From Selaginella moellendorffii (taxonomy: Eukaryota > Streptophyta > Lycopodiopsida > Selaginellales > Selaginellaceae), in contig NW_003314306.1 in NCBI RefSeq assembly GCF_000143415.4, forward strand, positions 1,024,328 to 1,088,327: DNA of 64,000 nucleotides, written 5' to 3'. How positions within the stretch are numbered: position 1 is the first letter of the stretch; each line of letters begins with the position of its first letter. The position numbers and the translations under genes were made by a program. The notes under the pieces are model-generated. The model made no database searches and had not been told where the DNA came from. It saw only the letters and a program-made list of their open reading frames with translations. Positions 1 through 11,910 of this stretch are shown piece after piece.

Positions 1-1476
1 TGAGAGTGGCAGTGGTGGAGGTGGGATGAGAGGTGGTGGTGATGCTGGGAGGGGAGTTTCGATTCTAAATAAAAAACAAATAGTAAGATATAAAAAATAT
101 AATTTGGAAAACATACCACTACTTCTTTAAACGTTTTATATTTATTGATATCGTCTTTGTATATTTCGAATTTTGTTAGTAAGCAAGAGCCATATAAAAT
201 AGTTGATCTCCCTACACAATAAAAGTTCCCACCCAGTGCTCTCCCACACGTTTAAATTTCACTACACATAGTTGTATAGTGTGAACGCTAACTTGGCCAT
301 TTTTATACTCGTGATATGGCACAACCAAACTACCTAAAAAGAATTGTAAAATGAAAAACATCCATTCTAAAATAACCTTTTGCAAAACAATTTCCGCTCT
401 AACATCCAGCAACTTGTGTTAAAAGAAATTCTAAATAGTCAAAATTGTTGTTGAAAAATGCTTCTAGAGGAAGTCCTTTTAAATCTCATGTTAAAAAAAT
501 CTCATAAATCCCCTTTATCCCTAAAAATATCAATTTATGGTGGTGTGCGGTACAGCATAAGAGTGGCATGGAGAGGGTTTGGCAAGGCCACCTAAACCAG
601 ACCACATAAAAAAAATTGTAAAATGAAAAAATCCATTTTAAAACAACCTTTTGCAAGGCAATTTCCATTATAGCATTCAATGCAACTTTAGCAACTTGTG
701 TTGAAATAAATTCTAAATAGTCAGAGTTATCGTTGAAAATGCTTTTGGAGGAGGTCCTATTAAATCCCATCTTCAAAAGATCTCATAAATTCCCTTTAGC
801 TCTAAAAGGACGAATTTATAGTGGCGTGCAGTGCAACATAAGGGTGGCATGGAGAGGGTTTGGCAAGGGACTTGCCAAGACTTATATGATTAAAGACGAT
901 GGTGCTTGTGGTAAGAAAATATATTTCCTTTCGGCTAATAACTTTTTTACGGCTTTAATGATTAGCAGGTAAGTAATGGGTTTAAGGCTGAATATATTAC
1001 ATTCAAGCTATACCCCGGAGCAAACAGCAAGAGGGAAATAAAAAAATTCTTTTTATTTTTTCAAATGAAGCGACTATAGACAAAATGCGATTCTTAATGT
1101 AAAAATTCCATTCGATCCTATTGAATAAAAAATAAGTGGTATGTATAACATTTATGCTCTATGGTTGCAAAAAAAAAAGGAAGGGAAATGAGAAAATACA
1201 TTTTGTCTTCTCAAATGAAGCGACTATGAACAAAATGCAATCCTTAATGTAAAAATTCTGTGCAATCCCATTGAATAAAAAATAAGTGATATATACAACA
1301 TTTACGCTCTATGGCTGCAAAGAAGAAAAAAAAGTTAGTTTATGAGAAGAATGCATCTCAATTAATACATTTCTGCTTTCCTTGGTAGTGGTTTTTATGC
1401 TCTATGTTTGCCAAAGAGGAAAACAAAGTCAATGCATAAAAAAAATATCTCTCAATCAATACATTGAAGGCGGTTA

Positions 1477-1800
1477 TCAAAATGACGGTGGTGAGCCGTG
1501 TGGAGGTGGCAGAGATGGTGGCGAATATGGTGGCAGCTGAGGTGATGAGTGGTGTGGAGGTGGTAAAGATAGAGATGGCATTAACTTTGGCGATAATAAT
1601 AATGACAGGCATAGCGGTAGTGTTGATTTTAATGGAGGGGATGGTGGTGGAAGTGGTGGTGGAGATGGTGAGGGCAATGATGGTGGAGATGATGGGAGTG
1701 ACAGTGGAGATGGTAGTAGAGATGATGGGAGTGGCAATGGTGGAGGTGGGATGGGAGGTGGTGGTGATACTGGGAGGGGAGTTTCGATTTTAAATAAAAA
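1477..1800. repeat. GGT/GAT-rich minisatellite, copy 2
   Basis: Imperfect repeats of GGTGGT, GGAGAT and GATGGG words with strong three-base periodicity. Several frames on both strands stay open: Val/Met/Glu-rich on plus, Pro/Ser/Leu-rich and His-rich on minus. The first copy survives only as its tail at 1-60. The purine/G bias puts nearly all G on the plus strand. No start context, splice sites or domain argue for translation. Confidence 0.75.
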
Positions 1801-3195
1801 ACAAATAGTAAAATATAAAAAATACAATCCAAAAAACATACCACTATTTCCTCAAATTTCTTTCATTCATTGATGTTATCTTTGTATATTTCGAATTTTT
1901 GTTGGTAACCAAGGGCCATGAAAAACAATTGACCTCCCTGCACAGTAATAATTTCCACCCAATGCTCTTCCATATGTCTAAATTTCATTACACATAATTA
2001 TATAGTGTGAATGCCAATTTAGCCACTTTTATACTTGTGATGTGGCACAATTAAACCACCTAAAAAGAATTGCAAAATGAAAAAACTCCATTCTAAAATA
2101 ATCTTTTGCAAAGCAATTTCCACTTTAACATTCAATGTGACCCTAGCAACTTGTATTGAAAAAAATTTTAAACAGTCAAAGTTGTTAAAAATTGTTTGTA
2201 GAGGATGTCCTTTTAAATTCCATCTTAAAAAAATGTCATAAATCCTCTTTAGCCCTAAAAGAACTAATTTATGGTAGCGTGCGGTACAGCATAAGAGTGG
2301 CATAGAGAGGGTTTGACAAGGCCACCTAAACCAAACCATATAAAAAATATTGTAAAATGAAAAAATCCATTTTAAAACAACCTTTTGAAAGGTAATTTCC
2401 ACTCTAGCCTCCAATGCAATTTTAGCAACTTGTGTTAAAATAAAGTCTAAATAGTCAGAGTTGTCGTTGAAAAATGCTTTTGGAAGAGGTCCCGTTAAAT
2501 CCCATTTTTAAAAGATCTCAAAAATTCCCTTTAGCCCTAAAAGGACGAATTTATAGTGGTGTGCAGTGCAATATAAGGGTGGCATAGAGAGGGTTTGGCA
2601 AGGGACTTGCTAAGACCCATATGACTAGAGACGATGGTGTTTATGATAAAAAAATATATTTCATTCTGGCTAACAACTTTTTTGCAGCTTTATTGATTAG
2701 CAGGTAAGTAATAGGTTTAAGGCTGAATATATTACATTCGAGCTATACCCCAGAGCAAACAGCAAGAGGGAAATAAGAAAATATATTTTATTTTTTTGAA
2801 TGAAGTGACTATAGACAAAATGCGATTCTTAATGTAAAAATTCCATTCGATCCTATTGAATAAAAAATAAGTGGTATATATAACATTTATGTTCTATGGC
2901 TACAAAAACAAAAAAAAGGGAAATGAGAAAATACATTTTGTCTTCTCAAATGAAGCAACTATGAACAAAATGCAATCCCTAATATAAAAATTCTGTGCAA
3001 TCCCATTAGAAAAAAATAAGTGATATATACAACATTTACGCTCTATAGCTGCAAAGAAAAAAAAAGTTAGTTTATGAGAATAATGCATCTCAATTAATAC
3101 ATTTCCGCTTTCCTTGGTAGTGGTCTTTATGCTCTATGTTTGCCAAAGAGGAAAACAAAGTCAATGCATAAAAAAAATATATCTCAATCAATACA

Positions 3196-3530
3196 TTGGA
3201 GGCAGTTGCCGAAATGACAATGGTGAGCCGTGTGGAAGTGGCAGGGATGGTGGCGGAGATAGTGGTAATTGAGGTGATGAGTGGTGTGAAGGTGGTGGAG
3301 ATGGAGATGGTAGCAACTTTGGTAGCAATGGTGGTGATAGACATGGTGGTAGTGTTGATTTTGATGGAGGGGATGGTGGTGGAAGTGGTGGTGAAGATGG
3401 TGGGAGCAATGGTGGTGGAGATGATGGGAGTGACAGTGGAGATGGTAGTGGAAATGATAGGAATGGCAATGGTAGAGGTGGGATGGGAGGTGGTGGTGAT
3501 GCTGGGAGGGGAGTTTCCATCCTAAATAAA
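3196..3530. repeat. GGT/GAT-rich minisatellite, copy 3
   Basis: Same arrangement and 5' border (a TCAATCAATACATTGGAGG block) as the copy at 1477, with substitutions that largely keep the three-base phase. It is open in one plus frame and two minus frames over more than 100 codons. Confidence 0.75.
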
Positions 3531-4459
3531 AAATAAATAGTAAGATATAAAAAATACAATTCAAAAAATATACCACTACTTCCTCAAATTTCTTTCATTC
3601 ATTAATGTTGTCTTTGTATGTTTCAAATTTTTGTTGATAACCAAGGGCCATGAAAAACAATTGACCTCCCTGCACAGCAATAGTTCTCACCCAATGCTCT
3701 TCTACACGTCCAAATTTCATTACACATAGTTGTATAGTGTGACCGCCAACTTAGCCACTTTTATACTCGTGATGTGGCACAACCAAACAACCTAAAAAGA
3801 ACTGTAAAATGAAAAAATCCATTCTAAAACAACGTTTTGCAAGGCAATCTCCACTCTAGCATCCAATACAACCCTAACAACTTGTGTTGAAAGGAATTCT
3901 AAACAATCAAAGTTGTTAAAAAGTGCTTCTAGAGGAGGTTCCCTTAAATCCCATCTTCAAAAGACATAATAAATCCCTTTTACCCCTAAAAGGATCAATT
4001 TATGGTGGTGTGCGAACATTAAGAGGGAAATGAGAAAATACATTTTATTTTTTCAAATGAAGCGACTATAGACAAAATGCGATTCCTGATGTAAAAATTC
4101 CATTCGATCCTATTGAATAAAAAATAAGTGGGATATATAACATTTATGCTCTATGGCTACAACAAAAAAAAGGAAGGGAAACGAGAAAATACATTTTGTT
4201 TTCTCAAATGAAGCGACTATGAACAAAATGCAATCCCTAATATAAAAATTCTGTGCAATCCCATTAGAAAAAAATAAGTGGTATATACAACATTTACGCT
4301 TTATAGCTGCAAAGAAGAAAAAAATGTTAGTTTATGAGAAGAATGCATCTCAATTAATACATTTCCGTTTTCTCTAGTGGTGGTCTTTATGCTCTATGTT
4401 TGCCAAAGAGGAAAACAAGGTCAATGCAAAAAAAAAATATATCTCAATCAATACATTGG

Positions 4460-4797
4460 AGGCGGTTATCAAAATGACAATGGTGAGCCGTGTGGACGTG
4501 GTAGAGATGGTGGCGGAGATGATGGCAGCTGAGATGATAAGTGGTGTGGAGGTGGTAAAGATAAAAATGGCACTGACTTTGGCGACAATGGTAGTGACAG
4601 GCATAGCGGTAGTGTTGATTTTGATGAAGGGGATGGTGGTGGAAGTGGTGGAAGTGGTGGTGGAGATGGTGGGAATAATGATGGTGGAGATGATGGAAGT
4701 GACAGTGAAGATGGTAATGGAGATGATGGGAATGGCAATGGTGGAGGTGGGATGGGAGGTGGTGGTGATGCTAAGAGGGGAGTCTCCATCCTAAATT
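4460..4797. repeat. GGT/GAT-rich minisatellite, copy 4
   Basis: Same block as at 3196, with an extra GGAAGTGGT word near 4640. It is followed by the common AT-rich tail. Confidence 0.75.
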
Positions 4798-5569
4798 AAA
4801 AATAAATAGTAAGATATAAAAAATACAATCCAGAAAACATACCACTACTTCCTCAAATTTCTTTTATTCATTGATGTTGTCTTTGTATATTTTAAATTTT
4901 TGTTGGTAACCAAGGGCCATGAAAAACAATTAACCTCCCTTCACAGTAATAGTTCCCACCCAATGTTCTTCCACACGTCCAAATTTCATTACACATACTT
5001 ATATAGTGTGAACACCAACTTAGCCACTTTATACTCGTGATGTGGCATAACCAAACCACCTAAAAAGAACTATAAAATAAAAAAATCCATTCTAAAACAA
5101 TATTTTGCAAGGTAATCTCCACTCTAGCATCTAATGCAACCCTAGCAACTTGTGTTGAAAGGAATTCTAAATAATCAGAGTTGTTGTTAAAAAGTGTTTT
5201 TAGAGGAGGTCCCTTTAAATCCTATCTTCAAAAGACCTCATAAATCCCCTTTACCCCTAAAAGGACCAATTTATAGTGGCGTGCGGTGCAGCATAAGGGT
5301 GGCATAGAGAGGGTTTAGCAAGGCCACCTAAAAAGAACTGTAAAATGGGTGAACATCAAAAAAGGAAACAAGAAAATACATTTTGTATATACAACATTTA
5401 CGCTCTATAGCTGCAAAAAAATAAAGACGGTCAGTTTATAAGAAGAATACATCTCAATCAATACCTTTTTACTTTTCTTGGTGTGGTCTTTATGCTCTAT
5501 GTTTGCCAAAAATAAATAAGGCCGGGCAAAGGCAAGGTATCGCAATCAAACAATAGACCGGTTGGTAAA

Positions 5570-5880
5570 GTGACGTGGTTATTCGTCGGAGTTTCAGAGA
5601 TGTTCGCGGAGATGGTGGCAACCGAGATGATGAATGGTCTGGAGGTGGTAAAGATGGAGATGGTACACTTTGGCACAATAATGGTGACAGATATAGTGGT
5701 AATGCTAATTTTGATGGAGGGGATGGTGGTGGAAGTGGTGGTGGAGATGGTGGGAGCAATGGTTGTAGAAATGATGGGAGCGGTAGTGGAGATGGTAGTG
5801 GAGATGATGGGAGTGGCAATGGTGGAAGTGGGATGAGAGATAGTGGTGATGTTGGGAGGGGAGTCTCGATTCTAAAAAAA
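5570..5880. repeat. GGT/GAT-rich minisatellite, copy 5
   Basis: This copy is the most diverged at its 5' edge, where the usual border word is replaced by a sequence starting near 5520. The inner words and the GAGGGGAGT end are conserved. Confidence 0.7.
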
Positions 5881-6714
5881 ACAAATAATAAGATATAAAA
5901 AATACAATCCAAAAAACAAATCACTACTTCCTCAAATTTCTTTCATTCATTGATGTTGTCTTTGTATGTTTTGAATTTTTGTTGGTAACCAAGGGCCATA
6001 AAAAATAGTTGACCTCCCTGCATAGCAAGAGTTTCCACTTAATGCTCTCCCACATGTCCAAATTTCATTACACATACTTGTATAGTGTGAACACCAACTT
6101 GGCCACTTTTATACTCGTGATGTGGCACAACCAAACCACCTAAAAAGAACTGTAAAATAAAAAAATCCATTCTAAAACAACCTTTTGCAAGGCAATCTCC
6201 ACTCTAGCATTCAATGCAACCCTAGTAACTTGTGTTGAAAGGAATTCTAAACAATCAGAGTTATTGTTAAAAAGTGTTTTTAGAAGAGGTCCCCTTAAAT
6301 CCCATCTTCAAAAAACTTCATAAATCTTTTTTACCCCTAAAAAGACCAATTTATAGTGGCGTGTGGTGTAGCATAAGGGTGGCATAGAGATGGTTTAGCA
6401 AAGCCACCTAAAAAAAATTGTAAAATGAGCAAACATCAGAAAAGGAAACGAGAAAATACATTTTGTCTTCTTGAATGAAGTGACTATGAACAAAATATAA
6501 TCCCTAATGTAAAAATTTTGTGCGATCCCATTGAATAAAAAATAAGTGGTATATACGCAAAAAATAAAAAAATGTCAATTTATGAGAAGAATGCATTTCA
6601 ATCAATACCTTTCTGCTTTCCTTGGTGGTGGTCTTTATGCTCTATATTTGCCAAAGAGGAAAACAAGATCAGTGCATAAGAAGTATGTATCTCAATCAAT
6701 ATATTGAAAGTGGT

Positions 6715-7030
6715 TGCCGAAATGACAATGGTGAGTCGTGTGGAGGTGGCAAGGATGGTGGTGGAGATGGTGGCAAAGATGGTGGCAGTCGAAGTGATGA
6801 GTGGTGTGGGGTGGCAAAGATGAAGATGGCAGCGACTTTGGTGGCAATGGTGGTGACAGGCATTGTGGTAGTGCCGATTTTGATGGAGGGGATGGTGGTG
6901 AAAATGGTGGGAGCAATGGTGATGAAGATGATGGGAGTGGCAGTGAAGATGGCATTGGAGATGATGGGAGTGGCAGTGGTGGAGATGGGATGGGAGATGG
7001 TGGTGATGCTAGGAGGGGAGTCCTGATCCT
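6715..7030. repeat. GGT/GAT-rich minisatellite, copy 6
   Basis: Same block with loss of some GGTGGT words. One plus frame becomes Gly/Asp-rich because of a phase change relative to copies 2-4, which argues against selection on a single protein frame. Confidence 0.7.
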
Positions 7031-7794
7031 AAATAAGAAAAACAAATAGTAAGATATATAAAAAATGCAATCCAAAAGACATACTACTACTTCCTCAAAT
7101 TTCTTTCATTCATTGATGTCATCTTTATATATTTCGAATTTTTTTTAGTAAGCAAGGGCTATATAAAATAATTGACCTCCCTACATAGCAAAAGTTTCCA
7201 TCCAATGCTCTTCTACATGTCTAAATTTCACTACACATAGTTGTATAGTGTGAATGCCAACTTGGCCACTTTTATATTTTTGATATGGCTCAACTAAACC
7301 ACCTAAAAAGAATTGTAAAATGAAGAAATTTATTCTAAAACAACCTTTTGCAAAACAATCTCCACTCTAACATCCAATACAACCCTAACAACTTGTGTTA
7401 AAAAAAATTCTAAATAGTCAGAGTTATTGAAAAGTGCTTTTAGAGGAGGCCCCCTTAAATCCTATCTTCAAAAGCCCTTTACCCCTAAAAGGACCAATTT
7501 ATGGTGTGGTGGAGCATAAGGGTGGTATAGAGAGAGTTTGGCAAGGCCATCTAAACCAACCACCTAAAAAGAATTGTAAAATGATCAAATATCAAGAAGG
7601 GAAATAAGAAAATACATTTTATCTTCTCGAATGAAACGACTATAAACAAAATGCGAGGTCAATGTATGAGAAGAATGCATCTCAATCAATACCTTTCCGT
7701 TGTCCTTAGTGGTGGTTTTTATGCTCTATGCTTGCTAAAGAGAAAAACAAGGTCAGTGCATGAGAAGAATGTTCTCAATCAATACATTAGAGGT

Positions 7795-8150
7795 GGTTGT
7801 TAAAGTGATAGTGGTGAGTCGTGTGGAGGTGGCAGGGATGGTGGCGAAGATGGTGGCAGCCGAGGTGATGAGTGGTGTGGAGGTGGCAAAGATGGAGATG
7901 GCAGCGACTTTGGTGGCAATAGTGATGATAAACATTGTGGTAATGCCAATTTTGATAGAGGAGATGGTAGGAGTAATGGTGGTGGAGATGATGGGAATGG
8001 CAGTGGAGATGGTAAAACAATAAGTGGTATATACAACGTTTATGCTCTATGGCTGCAAACGAAAAAAAGAAGTGGAGATGATGGGAGTGGCAGTGGTGGA
8101 GGTGGGATGGGAGGTGGTGGTGATGCTAGGAGGGGAGTTTTGATTCTAAA
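7795..8150. repeat. GGT/GAT-rich minisatellite, copy 7, interrupted
   Basis: The copy is split near 8015-8070 by a short piece that resembles the flanking unit sequence (AAGTGGTATATACAACG...TTTATGCTCTATGG). The G-rich words then resume to the GAGGGGAGT end. It looks like an internal recombination between repeat parts. Confidence 0.65.
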
Positions 8151-8639
8151 TAAAAAACAAATAGTAATATATAAAAAGTACAATTCAAAAAACATTCTAC
8201 TACTTCCTTAAACTTCTTCCATTCATTGAGGTCATCTTTGTATGTTTTGAATTTTTGTTGGTAACCAAGGGCTATGAAATATAGTTAACCTCCTTGCATA
8301 GTAAGAGTTCCCACCCAATACTCTCTCACACATTCAAATTTCACTACACATAGTTATATAGTGTGAATGCCAACTTGGCCACTTCTATACTCATGATGTG
8401 GCACAACTAAACCACCTAAAAAGAACTGCAAAATGAACAAATCCATTCTAAAACAGCCTTTTGCAAGGCAATCTCTACTCTAGCATCCAATACAATCTCA
8501 GAAACTTGTGTTAAAAGGAATTTTAAACAGTCAGAGTTATCATTAAAAAATGCTTTTGGAGGAGGTCCCCTTAAATTCCATTTTCAAAAAATCTCATAAA
8601 TCCCCTTTGGCCTTAAAAAAACCAATTTATGGTGGTGTG

Positions 8640-9830
8640 CGGTGTAGCATAAAGGTGGCATGGAGAGGGTTTGGCAAAACACTTACCAAGATTTATGTGA
8701 CCGGAGACAATGGTGCTTGTGATAAATAAATATATTTCCTTCTTACTAGCAACTCTCTTGCGGCTTTCTTAATTAGGAGGCAAGTAATGGGTTTAAAGCT
8801 CAATGTATTATATTTGAACTATACCCTCAAGCTAACATTAGAAAGGAAAACGAGAAAATACATTTTTTCTTCTTGAATGAAGCGACTATGGACAAAATGT
8901 GATCCCTGATCAAACCAATGTACAAGCTAATATTACTGGGAATTAAAGATTTTTCAATAAAACAAAACGATGAGAAAGCTAAACAGCCTGAAAAGGTACA
9001 TATTTTTTTGTTGTTTTTCCTTTTGTTTTTTATGTTGTTTTTTTAGCATGAAGCCTTTTGTTGATTTTCAGTGCTTAATTTATTGTACTGAATAGATTAA
9101 ACATTGGAATTGCAAAACTCATGATCAATTGCCTAGATAAAAAACTCAAGATTTCTCTTAGAATTTGATTTATTTTCATTTCAAAAATATAGTGCTCACA
9201 TATTTTTAGATTAGAGAATACCACTAAAAAGTAGAATACTATATCAATATCAAACACCTTCAAATGCGTAAAGAGTAATGAAAACAATCCCTCCAAAGAC
9301 AAAACATATGAAAAGGATTATTTTCATTACTCTTTAAACTTTTGAATAAGCTTAAAAGTAACATGGTATTTTCCTCCTTGGTGGTATTCTTTAATCTATA
9401 CACTAATAAAACATAAATAAAAATTAACTAATTACCAAGGAGGATTTTAAGGTTTTTGTTCAGACAATTGACCATGAGTTTTATAATCTCAGTATAATAT
9501 ATTAAATACTAAATACTAAAAAAATAACATTAAAAAAAAGGAAAAACAACAAAAAACACATACCTTTCCAAACTGTACAACCCTCTCATCGTGTTATCCC
9601 ATTGAAATAAGAAATCTTCAATTCCCAATAGTGTTAATTTATATATTGGATTAATCTGGGATCATATTTTGTCCACAATCACTTTATTTAAGGAGGCAAA
9701 ATATATTTTCTCATCCTCCTTCCTAATTTTTGTTTGGGAGTATAAGTGAAATGTAATATTCACCTCCTAATCAAGAAAGCTGATAATAGACCATATTTCC
9801 CAAAAACCCTTTCAGACTTAGAAAATCCAT
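8640..9830. mobile_element. Foldback-type element with long inverted arms
   Basis: The left arm (about 8640-9095) and right arm (about 9495-9830) are imperfect reverse complements. Matching words, read on opposite strands, include GACAAAATGTGATCCC, TACTGGGAATTAAAGAT, AACACGATGAG and AAAAGGTACAT. The inner end of the left arm (CTTTTGTTGATTTTCAGTGC) pairs with the word that closes the centre. The loop of about 400 bases contains a second hairpin. No transposase frame is visible, so this is non-autonomous. Long arms with little between them fit foldback or long-TIR MULE-like elements. The exact termini and target-site duplication cannot be set by eye. Confidence 0.65.
9262..9334. repeat. Hairpin in the element centre
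   Basis: AAAGAGTAATGAAAACAATCC and its near-perfect reverse complement (one mismatch over 21 bases) lie about 23 bases apart. The same hairpin recurs near 10275 and 11303. A second inverted pair (TTTTCCTCCTTGGT with ACCAAGGAGGA) follows at about 9372-9450. Confidence 0.8.
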
Positions 9831-10579
9831 CTAAAACAATAAAGAAATCCATCTAAAACAATAAAGCATACCATTTCTAAGGGGAAAGAGAAGGAATCTA
9901 AAACAATAAAGCACAGCGTTTCTAAGGGAAAAAGGAAGGAAGGGAATGTACTTAAGAATTCTCTGCTACTACCACTACTAAAGTTGGGTCGCTAGAGTTC
10001 TTGGGCCATTGTTGTCAAGAATCGTTAATAAAAGAAAGAAGGAAAAAGGGGATTGCACTTGCTAGGGCTTCTTGATCAAGCACTCACATTGGAATGGAAA
10101 TAAAAAGAAGATCTAGTGCTAAAGCGCATACCTTTTGAGGGAAGTGCTACTTCTCAAAAACTTTACCTCCTCCTAAAAGTTTATTTTCATTTCAAAAATC
10201 TAGTGCTCACATATTTTTAGATTAAAGAATACCACTAAAAAGTAGAATACTATATCAATATCAAACACCTTCAAATGCGTAAAGAGTAATGAAAACAATC
10301 CCTCCAGAGACAAAACATATGAAAAGGATTATTTTCATTACTCTTTAAACTTTTGAATAAGCTTAAAAGTAACATGGTATTTTCTTCCTTGGTGGTATTC
10401 TTTAATCTATACACTAATAAAACATAAATAAAAATTAACTAATTACCAAGGAGGATTTTAAGGTTTTTGTTTAGGCAATTGACCAGGAGTTTTATAACCT
10501 CAGTATAATATATTAAACACTGAAAATCAACAAAAGACTTCAAGTTAAAAAATAACATTAAAAAAAAAAAGAAAAACAA

Positions 10580-10582
10580 CAA

Positions 10583-10616
<34 letters not shown>

Positions 10617-10618
10617 GG
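10580..10618. repeat. CA/TA microsatellite
   Basis: About ten CA dinucleotides run directly into about seven TA dinucleotides. The third unit has only a TA tract at 11951-11974, so the tract differs between otherwise similar copies. Confidence 0.9.
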
Positions 10619-11572
10619 AAACAAAGAGAAGATCTAGTGCTAAAGCGCATACCTCTTGAGGGAAGTGCTACTCCTCAAAAACCTTACCTCCTCACAATCA
10701 CTTTATTTAAGGAGGTAAAATATATTTCCTCATCCTCCTTCCTAATTTTTGTTTGGGAATATAAGTGAAATGTAATATTCACCTCCTAATCAAGAAAGCT
10801 GATAATAGACCATATTTCCCAAAAACCCTTTCAGACTTAGAAAATCCATCTAAAACAATAAAGCAATCCATCTAAAATAATAAAGCATACCATTTCTAAG
10901 GGGAAAGGGAAGGAATCTAAAACAATAAAGCACAGCGTTTCTAAGGGAAAAGGGAAGGAACGGAATGTACTTAAGAATTCCCTGCTACTACCACTGCTAA
11001 AGTTGGGTTGCTAGAGTTCTTGGGCCACTGTTGTCAAGAATCGTTAATAAAAGAAAGAAGGACTACACTTGCTAGGGCTTCTTGATCAAGCACTCACATT
11101 GGAATGGAAATAAAAAGAAGATTTAGTGCTAAAGCGTATACTTCTTAAGGGAAGTGCTGCTCCTCAAAAACCTTACCTCCTAAAACCTTACCTCCTCCTA
11201 AAAGTTTATTTTCATTTCAAAAATCTAGTGCTCACATATTTTTAGATTAAAGAATACCACTAAAAAGTAGAATACTATATCAATATCAAACACCTTCAAA
11301 TGCGTAAAGAGTAATGAAAACAATCCCTCCAGAGACAAAACATATGAAAAGGATTATTTTCATTACTCTTTAAACTTTTGAATAAGCTTAAAAGTAACAT
11401 GGTATTTTTCTCCTTAGTGGTATTTTTTAATCTATACACTAATAAAACATAAATAAAAATTAACTAATTACCAAGAAAGATTTTAAGGTTTTTGTTCAGA
11501 CAATTGACCACGAGTTTTATAACCTCAGTATAATATATTAAACACTGAAAATCAACAAAAGACTTCAAGTTA

Positions 11573-11910
11573 AAAAAAATTGCTACGCGTTGCATGTAGC
11601 AACGCTTGGTTTGCTTAATTGTAGTTTTATTATTACTTATTAATCTAATTGATCAAATAAAGTTTATAATTATAAGCATGTTTGTAATTTATAAACACAA
11701 GATTAATCTTATTGCATATCAACCATTAGATGATAGAATAAAAAAGAATATACTAGAAAGGGTTTAGGAAAGTTTATAAATTATAAATACTAGATTAATC
11801 TAAATGAATACCAACCGTTAGATGGTAGAATATCCTAGAATATCCAAACATATTCTAGGTATATTCACTACCATCCCAATCCCCCTATAGGTTTGCTTAA
11901 GCAAACCAAA
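11573..11910. mobile_element. MITE-like insertion of about 340 bases
   Basis: Comparison with the sister repeat at 10540 shows uninterrupted sequence there, but here about 340 extra bases sit between GTTAAAAA and AATAACATT. The insert has TTGGTTTGCTTAA near its left end and the reverse complement TTAAGCAAACC at its right end, which contains the palindrome GTTTGCTTAAGCAAAC. Just outside the left repeat is a second hairpin (TTGCTA..TAGCAA). There is no coding capacity. A short AT-rich target with terminal inverted repeats fits a MITE; the superfamily is unclear. Confidence 0.55.

Larger units (their letters stand above)
1..8900. repeat. Degenerate tandem array of 1.1-1.7 kb units
   Basis: A common anchor, a GAGGGGAGT block followed by AT-rich sequence ending in a polyadenylation-like AATAAA/AAATAGTAAGATATA stretch, recurs near 48, 1771, 3506, 4770, 5851, 7008 and 8126. 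The spacing is about 1.72, 1.74, 1.26, 1.08, 1.16 and 1.12 kb. Each unit has a G-rich minisatellite, then a segment containing the words TTCATTACACATA and GTGGCACAACCAAACCACC, then (in the longer units) an arm with GAGAGGGTTTGGCAAGG. The shorter units lack that arm, so length differences look like internal deletions. I see no convincing gene. The open frames here come from the three-base repeat bias. The arm is shared with the foldback element that follows, so the array is probably derived from the same mobile-element family. Confidence 0.85.

Noticed and set aside
1477-1839. Extensin-like Pro/Ser-rich frame in the minisatellite
   Set aside because: There is no signal peptide, SPPPP periodicity or consistent phase among copies. 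It is best explained by the C-rich strand of the minisatellite.
10582-10618. CRISPR-like or functional repeat array in the 9-12 kb block
   Set aside because: Spacing is not uniform, spacers are absent, and the sequence is eukaryotic. It is a microsatellite within a transposon-derived repeat.
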